Shown here piece by piece: positions 14,570 to 22,731 of a DNA stretch of 22,731 bases. The notes beneath the pieces were generated by a model that was not told where the DNA came from, did no database searches, and saw only the letters and a program-made list of their open reading frames with translations. Positions within the stretch are counted from its first letter, which is position 1. Each line of letters opens with the position of its first letter. Source of the stretch: a bacterium (GTDB lineage Bacteria > Bacteroidota > Bacteroidia > Bacteroidales > Bacteroidaceae); the NCBI GenBank assembly GCA_004559785.1, contig SFXD01000070.1, positions 1 to 22,731 of the forward strand. Reading direction: 5' to 3'. The position numbers and the translations under genes are program-made.

Positions 14570-16009
14570 TCAGTTGAAATTGCTATATATCACCTGCATC
14601 TTGATAGGGTAGAGTGCATTGTCCCCACCCACGAGTCGTACGCTGTTGAGTTCGAGATTGTGCGTGACGCTGACCTGCGACACATTGCCGTAGCTGTCAG
14701 TAGTGTAGGATACGTCTACAGGGATGATGAGTACCTTGTTCCAGTCGGGATGCTGGCTGTTCCATTCCTCGGATGTCAGGCCCTGTTCGCGCATTCCTTT
14801 CTGTTTCTCGTAATGGCAATATGTAAGCAGCCTGCCTATGTTGGCAAAGGAGTATGTGTTGTCTGCGCTGCTGAAGCTTGCCGTGAAGGAAGTCTGTCCG
14901 TTTGCTACGCTGCGGTTCTTGAAGAACGTCGTGGCATCTGCCTTCCTTACCATCAGCACGTAGTCGGGTATGCCAAGTGAATAGTCGTTCTCGTTCACGT
15001 TGTTGTAGCGGGTGAGGCTGACCTTTGCGAGGCTTATGCTGTCGTTGGCATGGTTGGCAAACACCTCGTCCACGGGCAGGGTCATCTCGGTACAGATGCC
15101 GGCAGGAGTCTTGAGGTAGGTGCAGGTATTGTCCGACATCAGGGAGGAGAGGTCGTTGTTGTCGAACTCCGTAGTCTGTATCACCTCGGGCGTAGCTGCA
15201 AAGCGGCATATACCTTCCGAAGGCTCCTCTTCTCCCTCTTCCATGTACCTGAAGTACAGGTTGAGCGTACCCACCTTGACCCTTACCATGGTACCCGAGC
15301 CGCTGCGGATGCGGAAGTAGAGTCCGGGGAAGACGTTGCGGATGAAGGTGTATGAATCCTTGAAGTTGGACGGGTTGTCGTAATAGTCGGCAAGAATCCT
15401 GTTGCCTGCCTCGCATGGGAGGCAGATGCGTATGTTCTGGTTGTAGCCGCTTTCCGACATCTCGTTGTCCGACACGTTGTAATCCCTGACGGTGAACATC
15501 TTGGAAGCTAAAGGTCCGCTTTCGAAGTCAACATACTCCGAGAGATCCGTGTCGGTGGCGTAGTCGACGTTCTCTTCCAGGAATTTAGTGCTGCTGAGCC
15601 TGAACACCTCCAGTTTCATCGGGTTGTTCATGTCTCCGTAGTAGCTGTCGAAGTACAGCCTGACCTCCACGGAGTCCACCTCAGGCTGGGTTGTGCCTGT
15701 GGCTTGGAGCAGCATCTCCCTGTCAGGGAACTTGTAGTCCTCGAAGGTATGGAACTGTGCTGCGAAGGCTGCGCCTATGTTGGAACCTGTCTCTGGGTCG
15801 ATGACATTGCCGACGTATGAATATGGGCTGGTATAGAGAACAGAACCGAGCAACGAGGACTTGGTGGTAACCTCGTAGGATTCGTAGCCGTTGTCTATCT
15901 TGTCCTGGTCGAGGGATATTCCCAGTTCGGATGTGTCCTCCGTGCAGGCAACGATATGGAGCAGCATTACTGCCACTCCAAGCAGGTATGTTCTTCTTAG
16001 TGCGCTCAT
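14570..16009 (-). CDS. DUF4270-family lipoprotein
   Basis: This 479-residue protein begins with a lipoprotein signal (LLHIVAC, predicted lipidated Cys22). The sequence then follows the DUF4270 pattern: SELGISLDQDKID near the N terminus, a YVGNVIDPETGSNIGAAFAAQ segment, and a beta-rich body of about 400 residues. DUF4270 proteins are Bacteroidetes envelope lipoproteins of unknown function. The gene lies 122 bp downstream of the glycogen-synthase-like gene on the same strand, a neighbour pair seen in many Bacteroidales genomes. No enzyme motif is visible. A structural or glycan-associated surface role is only a guess. Confidence 0.85.
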   Translation of the reverse strand: MSALRRTYLLGVAVMLLHIVACTEDTSELGISLDQDKIDNGYESYEVTTKSSLLGSVLYTSPYSYVGNVIDPETGSNIGAAFAAQFHTFEDYKFPDREMLLQATGTTQPEVDSVEVRLYFDSYYGDMNNPMKLEVFRLSSTKFLEENVDYATDTDLSEYVDFESGPLASKMFTVRDYNVSDNEMSESGYNQNIRICLPCEAGNRILADYYDNPSNFKDSYTFIRNVFPGLYFRIRSGSGTMVRVKVGTLNLYFRYMEEGEEEPSEGICRFAATPEVIQTTEFDNNDLSSLMSDNTCTYLKTPAGICTEMTLPVDEVFANHANDSISLAKVSLTRYNNVNENDYSLGIPDYVLMVRKADATTFFKNRSVANGQTSFTASFSSADNTYSFANIGRLLTYCHYEKQKGMREQGLTSEEWNSQHPDWNKVLIIPVDVSYTTDSYGNVSQVSVTHNLELNSVRLVGGDNALYPIKMQVIYSNFN

Positions 16010-16131
16010 TGGTGTATAATGCGTATGTCGTTACTATATGTGTGTGGATATCTCGCCTCCCGCAGGGCATGACTCTGTCCCATGCCAATGGACCGGGGAC
16101 GCATGGTGAGTTGGAAGTACATGAGTGTGTG

Positions 16132-16974
16132 TCAATCCTCTTCTTCTTCCGGCTCGTCGCTCTTGCCGATGCTCCAAACCTTGTCGTAGAAGGCAGAGTA
16201 GGCCTTGGCAAAGTTCTCAGGCTTCTGTGCGGCAAGGTATGGCTTGTCCATATCCTTGGCAAACTGCCTGAACTCCGGCACCGAACGCAGCAGGCTTACT
16301 CCATCGGCATACTTCATGCCGAGCCTGTTCAGCAACTGAGTGTCCATCGTGTCGTCGATACCCTCAAGTGCATCTACGCCAGCCGTGCGGAAGGATATGA
16401 TGCCTGGGAAATTCTCTGGCAAGGGAGTCCTAAGGTTCTCTTCGCTCGGGGTATACACTACCTTGCAGTCGCGGAATGAGGGCTCTTCGCTGTATGCCGT
16501 CTTGATGTAGAGTGGCACGAAGCTGCTCATCCATCCCTGGCAGTGGATAATCTCAGGAGTCCAGCGAAGTTTCTTCACAGTCTCAAGGACACCTCGTGCA
16601 TAGAACACGGCTCGTTCGGAATTGTCGGTATATTCCTTGTTGTTCTCGTCGCGCGACATCCTGCGGCGGGTGAAATAGTCGTCGTTGTCTATGAAGTAGA
16701 CCTGCATCCTTGCAGATGCAATGCTGGCAACCTTGATGATGAGAGGATGGTCCGTGTCATCTATGATGAGGTTCATCCCACTCAGCCTGATGACCTCATG
16801 CAGCTGGTTCCTCCGTTCGTTGATGATGCCCCACTTGGGCATGAACGTGCGTATCTCCCTGCCCTTGTCCTGTATGGACTGGGGAAGCTCCCTTCCCAGC
16901 TTTGTCATTGCAGACTCAGGCACATACGGAGTCATTTCCTGAGTGATATATAAGATTTTCTTCGCCTTGACCAT
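16132..16974 (-). CDS. Short glycogen/starch synthase-like protein (GT5 N-terminal domain only)
   Basis: This 280-residue protein aligns with the N-terminal Rossmann domain of GT5 glycogen/starch synthases (KILYITQEMTPYVPE at the start, EIIHCQGWMSSFVPLYIK in the middle). Full enzymes are about 480 residues. This one lacks the whole C-terminal Rossmann domain that binds ADP-glucose. The N-terminal KTGGLAD motif of active synthases is also replaced by residues ESAMTKLG (20-27). The protein ends in an acidic DEPEEEED tail. Stand-alone short forms annotated as glycogen/starch synthase are widespread in Bacteroidales beside panC, so the size is probably natural and not a truncation. Synthase activity seems unlikely. 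It is divergent from panC. Confidence 0.8.
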   Translation of the reverse strand: MVKAKKILYITQEMTPYVPESAMTKLGRELPQSIQDKGREIRTFMPKWGIINERRNQLHEVIRLSGMNLIIDDTDHPLIIKVASIASARMQVYFIDNDDYFTRRRMSRDENNKEYTDNSERAVFYARGVLETVKKLRWTPEIIHCQGWMSSFVPLYIKTAYSEEPSFRDCKVVYTPSEENLRTPLPENFPGIISFRTAGVDALEGIDDTMDTQLLNRLGMKYADGVSLLRSVPEFRQFAKDMDKPYLAAQKPENFAKAYSAFYDKVWSIGKSDEPEEEED

Positions 16975-17009
16975 CTTTTTCTATTTGTCGTTTACATATA
17001 TTATTTATG

Positions 17010-17017
17010 CAAAGTTA
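17010..17017 (-). promoter_or_regulatory. -7 promoter box for the glycogen-synthase-like gene
   Basis: The minus strand reads TAACTTTG followed by C, a full -7 match 36 bp upstream of the ATG at 16974. It would also serve the downstream DUF4270 gene. Confidence 0.55.
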
Positions 17018-17112
17018 CACATTTTTTTTCTCTTCTAACCTGTTTTCACCCACAATTTATGATTTTATGCTTTATTTTCAATAAAATGTTTCATTATTTA
17101 ATCATTTCTCCG

Positions 17113-17120
17113 TTATTTTG
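17113..17120 (+). promoter_or_regulatory. Near-consensus -7 box for panC
   Basis: TTATTTTG followed by C differs from TAnnTTTG at the second base and lies 24 bp upstream of the panC ATG, the spacing seen for other promoters here. It is the only plausible candidate in the divergent gap and would drive the panC-panD-rarA string. Confidence 0.35.
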
Positions 17121-17143
17121 CAGGGATTTTCTACAAAGGACAA

Positions 17144-17986
17144 ATGATAACGGTTCATAAGGTTTCAGATTTACAGGCCTTGCTCGCAAGGGAGCGTGGC
17201 CTGGGCAAGAGTATAGGACTTGTGCCTACCATGGGAGCCCTGCATGAGGGTCACGCCTCACTGGCACGCCGTAGCGTCAGCGAGAATGATGTCACGGTGG
17301 TAAGCATCTTCCTGAATCCAACACAATTCAACGACAAGACTGACTTGGAGAAATACCCACGCACGCTGGAGGCTGATTGCCGACTGCTGGAGGAATGCGG
17401 CGTACAGGTAGCCTTCGCCCCCAGCGTGGAGGAAGTATATCCCGAGCCAGACACCCGTACGTTCAGCTATCCTCCCACCGATGCCGTGATGGAAGGTGCC
17501 ATGCGCCCGGGGCATTTCAACGGGGTCTGCCAAATCGTAAGCAAGCTTTTCTCGTACGTAGAGCCTGACAGGGCTTATTTCGGGGAAAAGGACTACCAGC
17601 AGATAGCCGTGATACGCCGCATGGTGGACGACCTCGGGCTGAAGCTCGACATCGTGCCCTGTCCCGTGGTAAGGGAAAAGAGCGGACTTGCCATGAGCAG
17701 CCGCAACACCCTGCTGACAGACGAGGAGAGGACCTTGGCCGCCAATATATATAGGGTACTGGAAGAAAGCAAGTCCATCAAGGCGGGAGTAAGGGAGACA
17801 CACGACTACGTGGTGGAATCCATCAACGCCATACAGGGCCTGGAGGTGCAATACTACAGCATCGTGGATGGCTGCACGCTGGCAGAGATAGAGTCGTGGG
17901 ACGATGCCGAGAGCGTGGTCGGCTGCATCACCGTATTCTGCGGTTCTCAGCCCATCAGACTCATTGACCATATCAGATACAAGTAA
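17144..17986 (+). CDS. panC: Pantothenate synthetase (pantoate-beta-alanine ligase)
   Basis: This 280-residue cytoplasmic enzyme joins pantoate and beta-alanine with ATP to make pantothenate, the coenzyme A precursor. All family motifs are present: PTMGALHEGH (28-37), SIFLNPTQF, RPGHFNGV, FGEKDYQQ and the KMSKS-like MSSRN segment. The length is normal. It is the first gene of a plus-strand string and is followed after 59 bp by panD, which supplies its beta-alanine substrate. Confidence 0.97.
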   Translation: MITVHKVSDLQALLARERGLGKSIGLVPTMGALHEGHASLARRSVSENDVTVVSIFLNPTQFNDKTDLEKYPRTLEADCRLLEECGVQVAFAPSVEEVYPEPDTRTFSYPPTDAVMEGAMRPGHFNGVCQIVSKLFSYVEPDRAYFGEKDYQQIAVIRRMVDDLGLKLDIVPCPVVREKSGLAMSSRNTLLTDEERTLAANIYRVLEESKSIKAGVRETHDYVVESINAIQGLEVQYYSIVDGCTLAEIESWDDAESVVGCITVFCGSQPIRLIDHIRYK

Positions 17987-18045
17987 TCCCCTGCCCGACA
18001 TTCCAATAGATTCCGCGGAACACTAACATTCATCCATAATAAGTT

Positions 18046-18402
18046 ATGATGATAGAAGTATTGAAGTCAAAGCTGCACTGCGTAACAGTCACCGAAGCCA
18101 ACCTAAACTACATGGGCAGCATAACCATCGACGAAGACCTGATGGATGCCGCTGGCATGATAGCCGGAGAGAAGGTGCAGATAGTGGACAACAACAACGG
18201 AGAGAGGTTCGAGACATACATCATCAAGGGAGAGCGCGGCAGCGGCAGCATCTGCCTTAACGGCGCAGCGGCGAGAAAGGTGCAGGTGGGCGACACCATC
18301 ATCATCATCTCCTATGCCTTGATGGACTTCGAGGAGGCACGCCATTTCGAGCCAAAGGTCGTATTCCCCGAAAACAACAGGGTAAGTCCCCGAACCCGAT
18401 AG
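18046..18402 (+). CDS. panD: Aspartate 1-decarboxylase, pyruvoyl-dependent
   Basis: This 118-residue enzyme makes beta-alanine from aspartate for pantothenate synthesis. The self-cleavage site is G24-S25 in NYMGSIT, where Ser25 becomes the pyruvoyl group. The conserved Lys9 is present. The length is typical. The start is one of two adjacent ATG codons (18046 or 18049). It sits between panC and rarA, with 11 bp to the rarA start, so it is almost certainly co-transcribed with both. Confidence 0.97.
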   Translation: MMIEVLKSKLHCVTVTEANLNYMGSITIDEDLMDAAGMIAGEKVQIVDNNNGERFETYIIKGERGSGSICLNGAAARKVQVGDTIIIISYALMDFEEARHFEPKVVFPENNRVSPRTR

Positions 18403-18413
18403 GTCGTCAAGCC

Positions 18414-19682
18414 ATGCAGCCTTTGGCAGAAAGAATGCGTCCCCGCACCCTGGACGAATACATCGGCCAGCAGCATCTCGTAGGCAAGGGGTGTGTCCTG
18501 CGTAACATGATAGAGAGTGGCAGGATAGCAAGCCACATACTGTGGGGACCTCCCGGAGTGGGCAAGACGACACTTGCCACCATCATAGCACACCAATTGG
18601 AGACGCCATTCTACACGCTTAGTGCGGTGACGAGTGGCGTGAAGGACGTCAGGGCCGTGATAGAAAAGGCATCAGGGGAGAGGTTCTTCAACCAGTCGAG
18701 CCCGATTTTGTTCATCGACGAGATACACAGGTTCAGCAAGTCGCAGCAGGACAGCCTGCTTGGGGCAGTAGAGCAGGGGGTGGTAACGCTGATAGGTGCC
18801 ACGACGGAAAACCCATCGTTCGAAGTCATACGTCCGCTCCTGTCAAGGTGTCAGGTATATGTGCTGAAGCCTCTTGGCAAGGACGACCTCCTGACGCTGT
18901 TGCATCGCACGCTCACCACCGACGTGGTACTATCATGCAAGACGTTCGACGTGAGGGAAACGAATGCCCTGCTGAGGTTCAGCGGGGGAGATGCACGCAA
19001 GTTGCTCAACATCATCGAGCTTGTCTTCGAGTCACAGAGCCAGTCGGACACCATTGTCATCGACGACGGCATCGTCACCCAGTGCCTGCAACAGAATCCG
19101 CTCGCATACGACAAGGACGGTGAACTGCACTACGACATCATCTCTGCCTTCATCAAGAGCATACGTGGCAGCGACCCTGATGCAGCCATCTACTGGCTCG
19201 CAAGGATGATAGAGGGTGGCGAGGATCCTGCCTTCATAGCACGCCGTCTCGTAATTTCAGCAAGCGAGGACATAGGCCTGGCAAATCCCAACGCATTGCT
19301 GCTTGCCAACGCCTGCTTCGACACTATCATGAAGATAGGTTGGCCCGAAGGCAGGATACCTCTTGCAGAGACTACAATATACCTCGCAACCAGCCCCAAG
19401 AGCAACTCTGCATACTCTGCCATAAACGATGCAATGGATGCCGTAAGGGCGAGCGGCAACCTCAGCGTGCCGCTGCATCTGCGAAATGCTCCGACAAGCC
19501 TGATGAAGGAACTTGGCTACCACGAGGGCTACAAGTATGCCCACGACTATGAGGGGAACTTCGTCAGGCAGCAGTTCATGCCTGATGAACTCGTAGGCAG
19601 ACGGTTCTGGAAGGCACAGGACAATGCGGCAGAGCTCAAGCTGAGGGACAGGATGGAGATGCTGTGGGGAAAGCAGGAATGA
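18414..19682 (+). CDS. rarA: Replication-associated recombination protein A (MgsA/WRNIP1-type AAA+ ATPase)
   Basis: This 422-residue AAA+ clamp-loader-like ATPase acts at stalled replication forks. Walker A is GPPGVGKT (45-52), Walker B is ILFIDEIHRF with DE at 102-103, and sensor 1 is GATTENPSF (128-136). The C-terminal half holds the tetramerisation region typical of the family (LARMIEGGEDPAFIARRL, then YAHDYEGNFVRQQF). The length is normal. It begins 11 bp after panD and is transcribed with it, although the functions are unrelated. Confidence 0.95.
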   Translation: MQPLAERMRPRTLDEYIGQQHLVGKGCVLRNMIESGRIASHILWGPPGVGKTTLATIIAHQLETPFYTLSAVTSGVKDVRAVIEKASGERFFNQSSPILFIDEIHRFSKSQQDSLLGAVEQGVVTLIGATTENPSFEVIRPLLSRCQVYVLKPLGKDDLLTLLHRTLTTDVVLSCKTFDVRETNALLRFSGGDARKLLNIIELVFESQSQSDTIVIDDGIVTQCLQQNPLAYDKDGELHYDIISAFIKSIRGSDPDAAIYWLARMIEGGEDPAFIARRLVISASEDIGLANPNALLLANACFDTIMKIGWPEGRIPLAETTIYLATSPKSNSAYSAINDAMDAVRASGNLSVPLHLRNAPTSLMKELGYHEGYKYAHDYEGNFVRQQFMPDELVGRRFWKAQDNAAELKLRDRMEMLWGKQE

Positions 19683-19741
19683 AGAGACCTCCGTCGTACG
19701 AACAGACAAGATTTCATTATACATATTATATATATACGAGC

Positions 19742-20905
19742 ATGAAAAGGATACTTCTATTAGGTTCAGGAGAGTTGGGCAAGGAATTCGTCATTGCGTG
19801 CAAGCGCAAGGGACAATACGTAGTGGCATGCGACAAGTACGACAACGCCCCTGCAATGCAGGTGGCCGACGAGCGAAGGGTGTTCAGCATGTTGGACGGA
19901 GATAGTCTCGATGCGGTAGTCAGCGAGGTCCGCCCAGACATCATCGTACCCGAGATAGAGGCTATCCGTACCGAGAGGCTCTACGACTACGAGGCAAGGG
20001 GCATACAGGTAGTGCCCAGCGCAAGAGCCGTCAACTATACCATGAACCGCAAGGCGATACGTGAACTGGCACATACGGAACTTGGTCTGAGGACAGCCAA
20101 CTATCGCTATGCCACTTCTTACGACGAACTTTCTGCCGCTGCCGCAGAGATAGGTTTCCCTTGCATAGTAAAGCCACTCATGAGCAGCAGCGGACACGGA
20201 CAGAGCAAGGTTGACTGCGAGAGCGCACTGGCAAAGGCTTGGGAATGTGCCTGCGAGGGTGCTCGCGGCGACATCATGGAGGTGATAGTGGAACAGTTCA
20301 TACCCTTCGACTATGAGATTACCCTGCTGACGGTGACGCAGAAGGCTGGACCTACGTTGTTCTGTCCTCCCATTGGGCATGTACAGAAGGGTGGCGACTA
20401 CAGGGAGAGCTTCCAGCCAAGAGCCATGAAGCCGGAACATCTGGCCGAGGCGCAGAGTATGGCAGCCAAGGTGACAGAAGCCCTGACAGGTGCTGGCATC
20501 TGGGGCGTAGAGTTCTTCGTAAGCGAGAAGGACGGCGTGATATTCAGCGAACTCAGTCCACGTCCGCACGACACGGGCATGGTGACATTGGCTGGTACGC
20601 AAAACCTGAGCGAGTTCGAACTCCACTGCCGTGCAGTACTCGGCCTGCCCATTCCGGGCATCACCCTTGAAAGGCAGGGAGCTTCGGCAGTAATACTGTC
20701 TGACAAGGAGACAGACGCTCCCGACTATAAGGGCATGGACGACGTATGCGAGGCAGAACGCACATACCTGAGGATATTCGGCAAACCCGAGGCACACGTA
20801 GGCAGGCGCATGGGCGTTGTGGTATGCTGGGACAAGCCCGAAGCATCGCAGGACGAGCTGAGGGACAAGTGCAAGTCGCTTGCCGCCAAGGTGGAGGTTG
20901 TTTGA
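19742..20905 (+). CDS. purT: Formate-dependent phosphoribosylglycinamide formyltransferase
   Basis: This 387-residue ATP-grasp enzyme makes formylglycinamide ribonucleotide from GAR, formate and ATP in purine synthesis. The N-terminal GSGELGKE (8-15), the ATP-grasp segment FPCIVKPLMSSSGHG, and the metal-binding SELSPRPHDTGMVTLA are all as expected for PurT. The frame is open from 19664, overlapping rarA, but the ATG at 19742 gives the standard MKRILLLGSGELG start. It follows rarA by 59 bp of AT-rich DNA and precedes the GH5 gene by 17 bp. Use of formate fits an anaerobe. Confidence 0.96.
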   Translation: MKRILLLGSGELGKEFVIACKRKGQYVVACDKYDNAPAMQVADERRVFSMLDGDSLDAVVSEVRPDIIVPEIEAIRTERLYDYEARGIQVVPSARAVNYTMNRKAIRELAHTELGLRTANYRYATSYDELSAAAAEIGFPCIVKPLMSSSGHGQSKVDCESALAKAWECACEGARGDIMEVIVEQFIPFDYEITLLTVTQKAGPTLFCPPIGHVQKGGDYRESFQPRAMKPEHLAEAQSMAAKVTEALTGAGIWGVEFFVSEKDGVIFSELSPRPHDTGMVTLAGTQNLSEFELHCRAVLGLPIPGITLERQGASAVILSDKETDAPDYKGMDDVCEAERTYLRIFGKPEAHVGRRMGVVVCWDKPEASQDELRDKCKSLAAKVEVV

Positions 20906-20922
20906 TTCCACGTTACTATTCC

Positions 20923-22158
20923 ATGAGATACCGGTCGCTTAGGTTGCTTCCCCTGCTCGCTGCCGTACTGCTGCTTGCAGCCCATGGCATCCCCACCCTT
21001 GCATGGCGTGGGATGAAGATGCGTCCCCTTCACATCGAAGGGCGTTATCTGTGTGACGACAGAGGCAAGCATGTCAACCTGCATGGCTTCGGGCAGACAT
21101 ACTCGCCATGGTTCAACGAGCAAGGCAAGGGATGGGGTTGGGGCTACAATGTCGAAGCCTGCCTTGAGTACAACAAGGGGTTGATAGACGAGATTGACCG
21201 CAGGGGATGGAAGATGCAATGGCTCCGACTACACGCCGACCCCTATTGGAGCAATGACCCCGAACTGACAAGGCAGTGGCACGAGGAACATCCCGGCGAG
21301 AACTTTGGGGAACACGTCATAGCGGCATTCAGCGAACAGAGATTCCGACGATATCTCGACAGCCTCTTTATCCCCATGGCACAGTATGCCATCGAGGCTG
21401 GGCTGTACGTCGTGATGCGCCCCCCCGGCGTATGTCCGCACGTTATCTCGCCCGGAGACGAATACCAGCAATATCTCGAGAAGGTGTGGACAATAATATG
21501 CTCCGACCCGAGACTGAAGAATAATCCATACGTAATGTTCGAGCTTGCCAACGAACCTGTCCGCATGAAGGATGGAGAGGAAACCTGCCCGATATTCTTC
21601 CAGAAGATAGTAGACACCATACGTTCGCTGGGCTGCAACAACATCCTGTGGGTTCCAGGCTTGGGCTGGCAGTCGTCGTACCAGTGCTATGCAAAGTCAC
21701 CCATACGTGGAGAGAACATAGGATATGCCGTGCATTGTTATCCTGGTTGGTACGGCAGCGACAGCGAGGCTGAGGGTGGCAGTGTGGAACAGGGAGTAGT
21801 GACAAAGGGAGCCAGATATGAGCAGTTTGCCGAAGGGTGGAACAGGCAAGTGATGCCCGTAGCCGAATTTTCACCGATACTGTTGACGGAAATGGATTGG
21901 GCACCAGCCCGTTACAATTGCTCTTGGGGCAAGGCCACGACTGGCGTAGCAGGAGCAGAAGGCTTTGGAGCCAATTTCCGCAGGATAATGGACGAGACGG
22001 GAAATGTTAGCTGGATGCTCTTCACCGGCCCTGAGCATCTGGCAAGGTATGACGATAGCTTGCCAGACGGCGATACTTTCCTCACCGACCCCGAAGCATG
22101 TCCAAGACCCATATATGGATGGTTCAGGCATTATGCCAGGAAGTCACCCATAAGGTAG
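20923..22158 (+). CDS. Secreted glycoside hydrolase family 5 (cellulase-like) enzyme
   Basis: This 411-residue TIM-barrel glycosidase has a signal peptide (LRLLPLLAAVLLLAAHGIPTLA). The catalytic acid/base is E211 in MFELANEP and the nucleophile is E322 in PILLTEMDW, both in GH5 context. VNLHGFGQTYSPW near the N terminus is the usual first-strand motif. The frame is open far upstream into purT, but the ATG at 20923 is the one followed directly by the signal peptide. It is co-directional with purT at 17 bp, an unexpected neighbour. Substrate (beta-glucan, mannan or other) cannot be decided. No accessory binding module or sorting tail is seen. Confidence 0.9.
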   Translation: MRYRSLRLLPLLAAVLLLAAHGIPTLAWRGMKMRPLHIEGRYLCDDRGKHVNLHGFGQTYSPWFNEQGKGWGWGYNVEACLEYNKGLIDEIDRRGWKMQWLRLHADPYWSNDPELTRQWHEEHPGENFGEHVIAAFSEQRFRRYLDSLFIPMAQYAIEAGLYVVMRPPGVCPHVISPGDEYQQYLEKVWTIICSDPRLKNNPYVMFELANEPVRMKDGEETCPIFFQKIVDTIRSLGCNNILWVPGLGWQSSYQCYAKSPIRGENIGYAVHCYPGWYGSDSEAEGGSVEQGVVTKGARYEQFAEGWNRQVMPVAEFSPILLTEMDWAPARYNCSWGKATTGVAGAEGFGANFRRIMDETGNVSWMLFTGPEHLARYDDSLPDGDTFLTDPEACPRPIYGWFRHYARKSPIR

Positions 22159-22296
22159 GTGGTGATATGGGCTATAGAAACAAATTTAAATACATAAAAA
22201 TACACCCGTTTCCAGCTAATTACCTTCACAAGCCCTCGAAGGTACAATATGCCTTTTCACAGTTTGCTCAATCTGGCGTCAGCAACATGAAGAGAT

Positions 22297-22595
22297 CTAT
22301 TTGTCCTTTGCTTGCAGGGAGTCTGCATACACACTCTTGACAGCCTCCAGATAGCCATAGCCGTTCACGTTGTCGGGTTGCAGATAGCTTGTCTCGGTCC
22401 ACTCGTTCCAACTGTTGATGGTGATGAGCGGCACCTGACGGGGATGCTGGTCGGCATAGGTGCGGGCATGAACGAGTGCCTTCAGAAGTTCTCGGGCGTA
22501 TTGCTGCGGGTGACGGCACTCTTGTTTGTACGTGGGCTGTTGTCCCAGCCGATGCTCACGTGAGGATAATAGGGAATTATTGCTGTTCGGTAAAA
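22297..22595 (-). pseudogene. Frameshifted 3' remnant of a GH99/WbsX-like glycan-active gene
   Basis: Two reading frames together give the C-terminal part of a GH99-like (WbsX, glycosyltransferase/hydrolase) protein. The first frame (22595 down to a TGA at 22482-22484) reads IIPYYPHVSIGWDNSPR and ends NTPENF. The second frame (about 22490 down to 22297) reads LLKALVHARTYAD, then ITINSWNEWTETSYLQPD and GYGYLEAVKSVY. The switch near 22482-22493 is a frameshift. A TAG at 22596-22598 ends homology on the 5' side, so most of the gene is missing. The family hallmark N-S/A-WNEW-x-E is intact. It is a decayed fragment, and the intact ancestor may exist elsewhere in the genome. Confidence 0.75.
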
Positions 22596-22726
22596 CTAAT
22601 AATGTGGTCAAATACGGGCTTTCTGCCCGCATAGTATATAGGCAAGCCCATTTAGTAGATATTGCTATAAAACACCGAACAACAAAGCAATATAAAGATG
22701 ACTAATTCTTTGTCGGACAGCAATAA
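22577..22726. repeat. Imperfect inverted repeats at the right edge
   Basis: TTATTGCTGT (22577-22586) is matched in inverted orientation by ACAGCAATAA (22717-22726), with partial similarity extending about 9 bp inward (about 15 of 19 positions). Separately TGTTCGGT (22584-22591) matches inverted ACCGAACA at 22674-22681. They border the truncation point of the GH99-like remnant. They could be ends of a small mobile element, but no transposase or target duplication is visible. Confidence 0.4.
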
Positions 22727-22731
22727 AAAAA

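Noticed and set aside
16010..16131. Possible small RNA or terminator between the glycogen-synthase-like and DUF4270 genes
   Set aside because: Only a short GGCATG/CATGCC hairpin is visible, with no promoter or T tract, which is not enough to call a feature.
19766..20911. 381-codon minus-strand frame opposite purT
   Set aside because: purT shows complete family motifs on the plus strand, and the opposite frame has no domain or promoter.
22297..22632. A 111-residue intact gene on the minus strand
   Set aside because: The N-terminal third of that frame is out of register with the GH99-like homology, which continues in another frame, so this is a frameshifted remnant.

Overview
The window reads as chromosomal DNA from a member of the Bacteroidales, most likely a Prevotella-like (Prevotellaceae) gut or rumen species. 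This rests on repeated TAnnTTTG-type -7 boxes instead of sigma70 promoters, scarce Shine-Dalgarno sequences, a DUF4270 lipoprotein, secreted proteins with type IX-style C-terminal sorting tails, and the gene order DUF4270 / short glycogen-synthase-like protein / panC / panD. The species cannot be fixed from sequence alone. The layout is tightly coding, with one gene-free stretch over 300 bp (12655-13029) that carries repeats.

Left part (1-6243): a 33-bp-period tandem repeat runs off the left edge. An AraC-type regulator on the minus strand is divergent from a plus-strand cluster of three exported proteins: a NAGPA-type phosphodiester glycosidase, a TolB/PD40-like beta-propeller, and an N-acetylmuramoyl-L-alanine amidase with a sorting tail. 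The three fit a role in envelope or wall-glycan degradation, perhaps controlled by the AraC protein (inference). A MalY/PatB-type C-S lyase faces the amidase, with only a few bases between their stop codons.

Middle (6250-13029): a strong consensus promoter drives a 1196-residue secreted multidomain protein with a duplicated jelly-roll domain and a codon usage unlike its neighbours. It is followed by a hairpin terminator, then a tri-domain protein (AMP-dependent acyl-ligase, ACP, PlsC acyltransferase). That protein appears to lack about 35 residues of the N-terminal ligase fold. The 375-bp gap after it holds two identical-arm hairpins and three 15-bp palindromes spaced exactly 23 bp apart.

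Right part (13030-22158): on the minus strand are a PurF paralogue that has lost the glutaminase active site, a DUF4270 lipoprotein, and a short glycogen-synthase-like protein without its second Rossmann domain. Divergently, panC-panD-rarA-purT and a secreted GH5 glycosidase run as one plus-strand gene string. The right edge holds a frameshifted, 5'-truncated remnant of a GH99/WbsX-like gene next to imperfect inverted repeats.

No phage, CRISPR array, complete insertion sequence, tRNA or rRNA was seen. The most interesting items are the PurF paralogue without a nucleophile, the deletion in the acyl-ligase domain, the AraC-linked wall-degradation cluster, and the two repeat systems.
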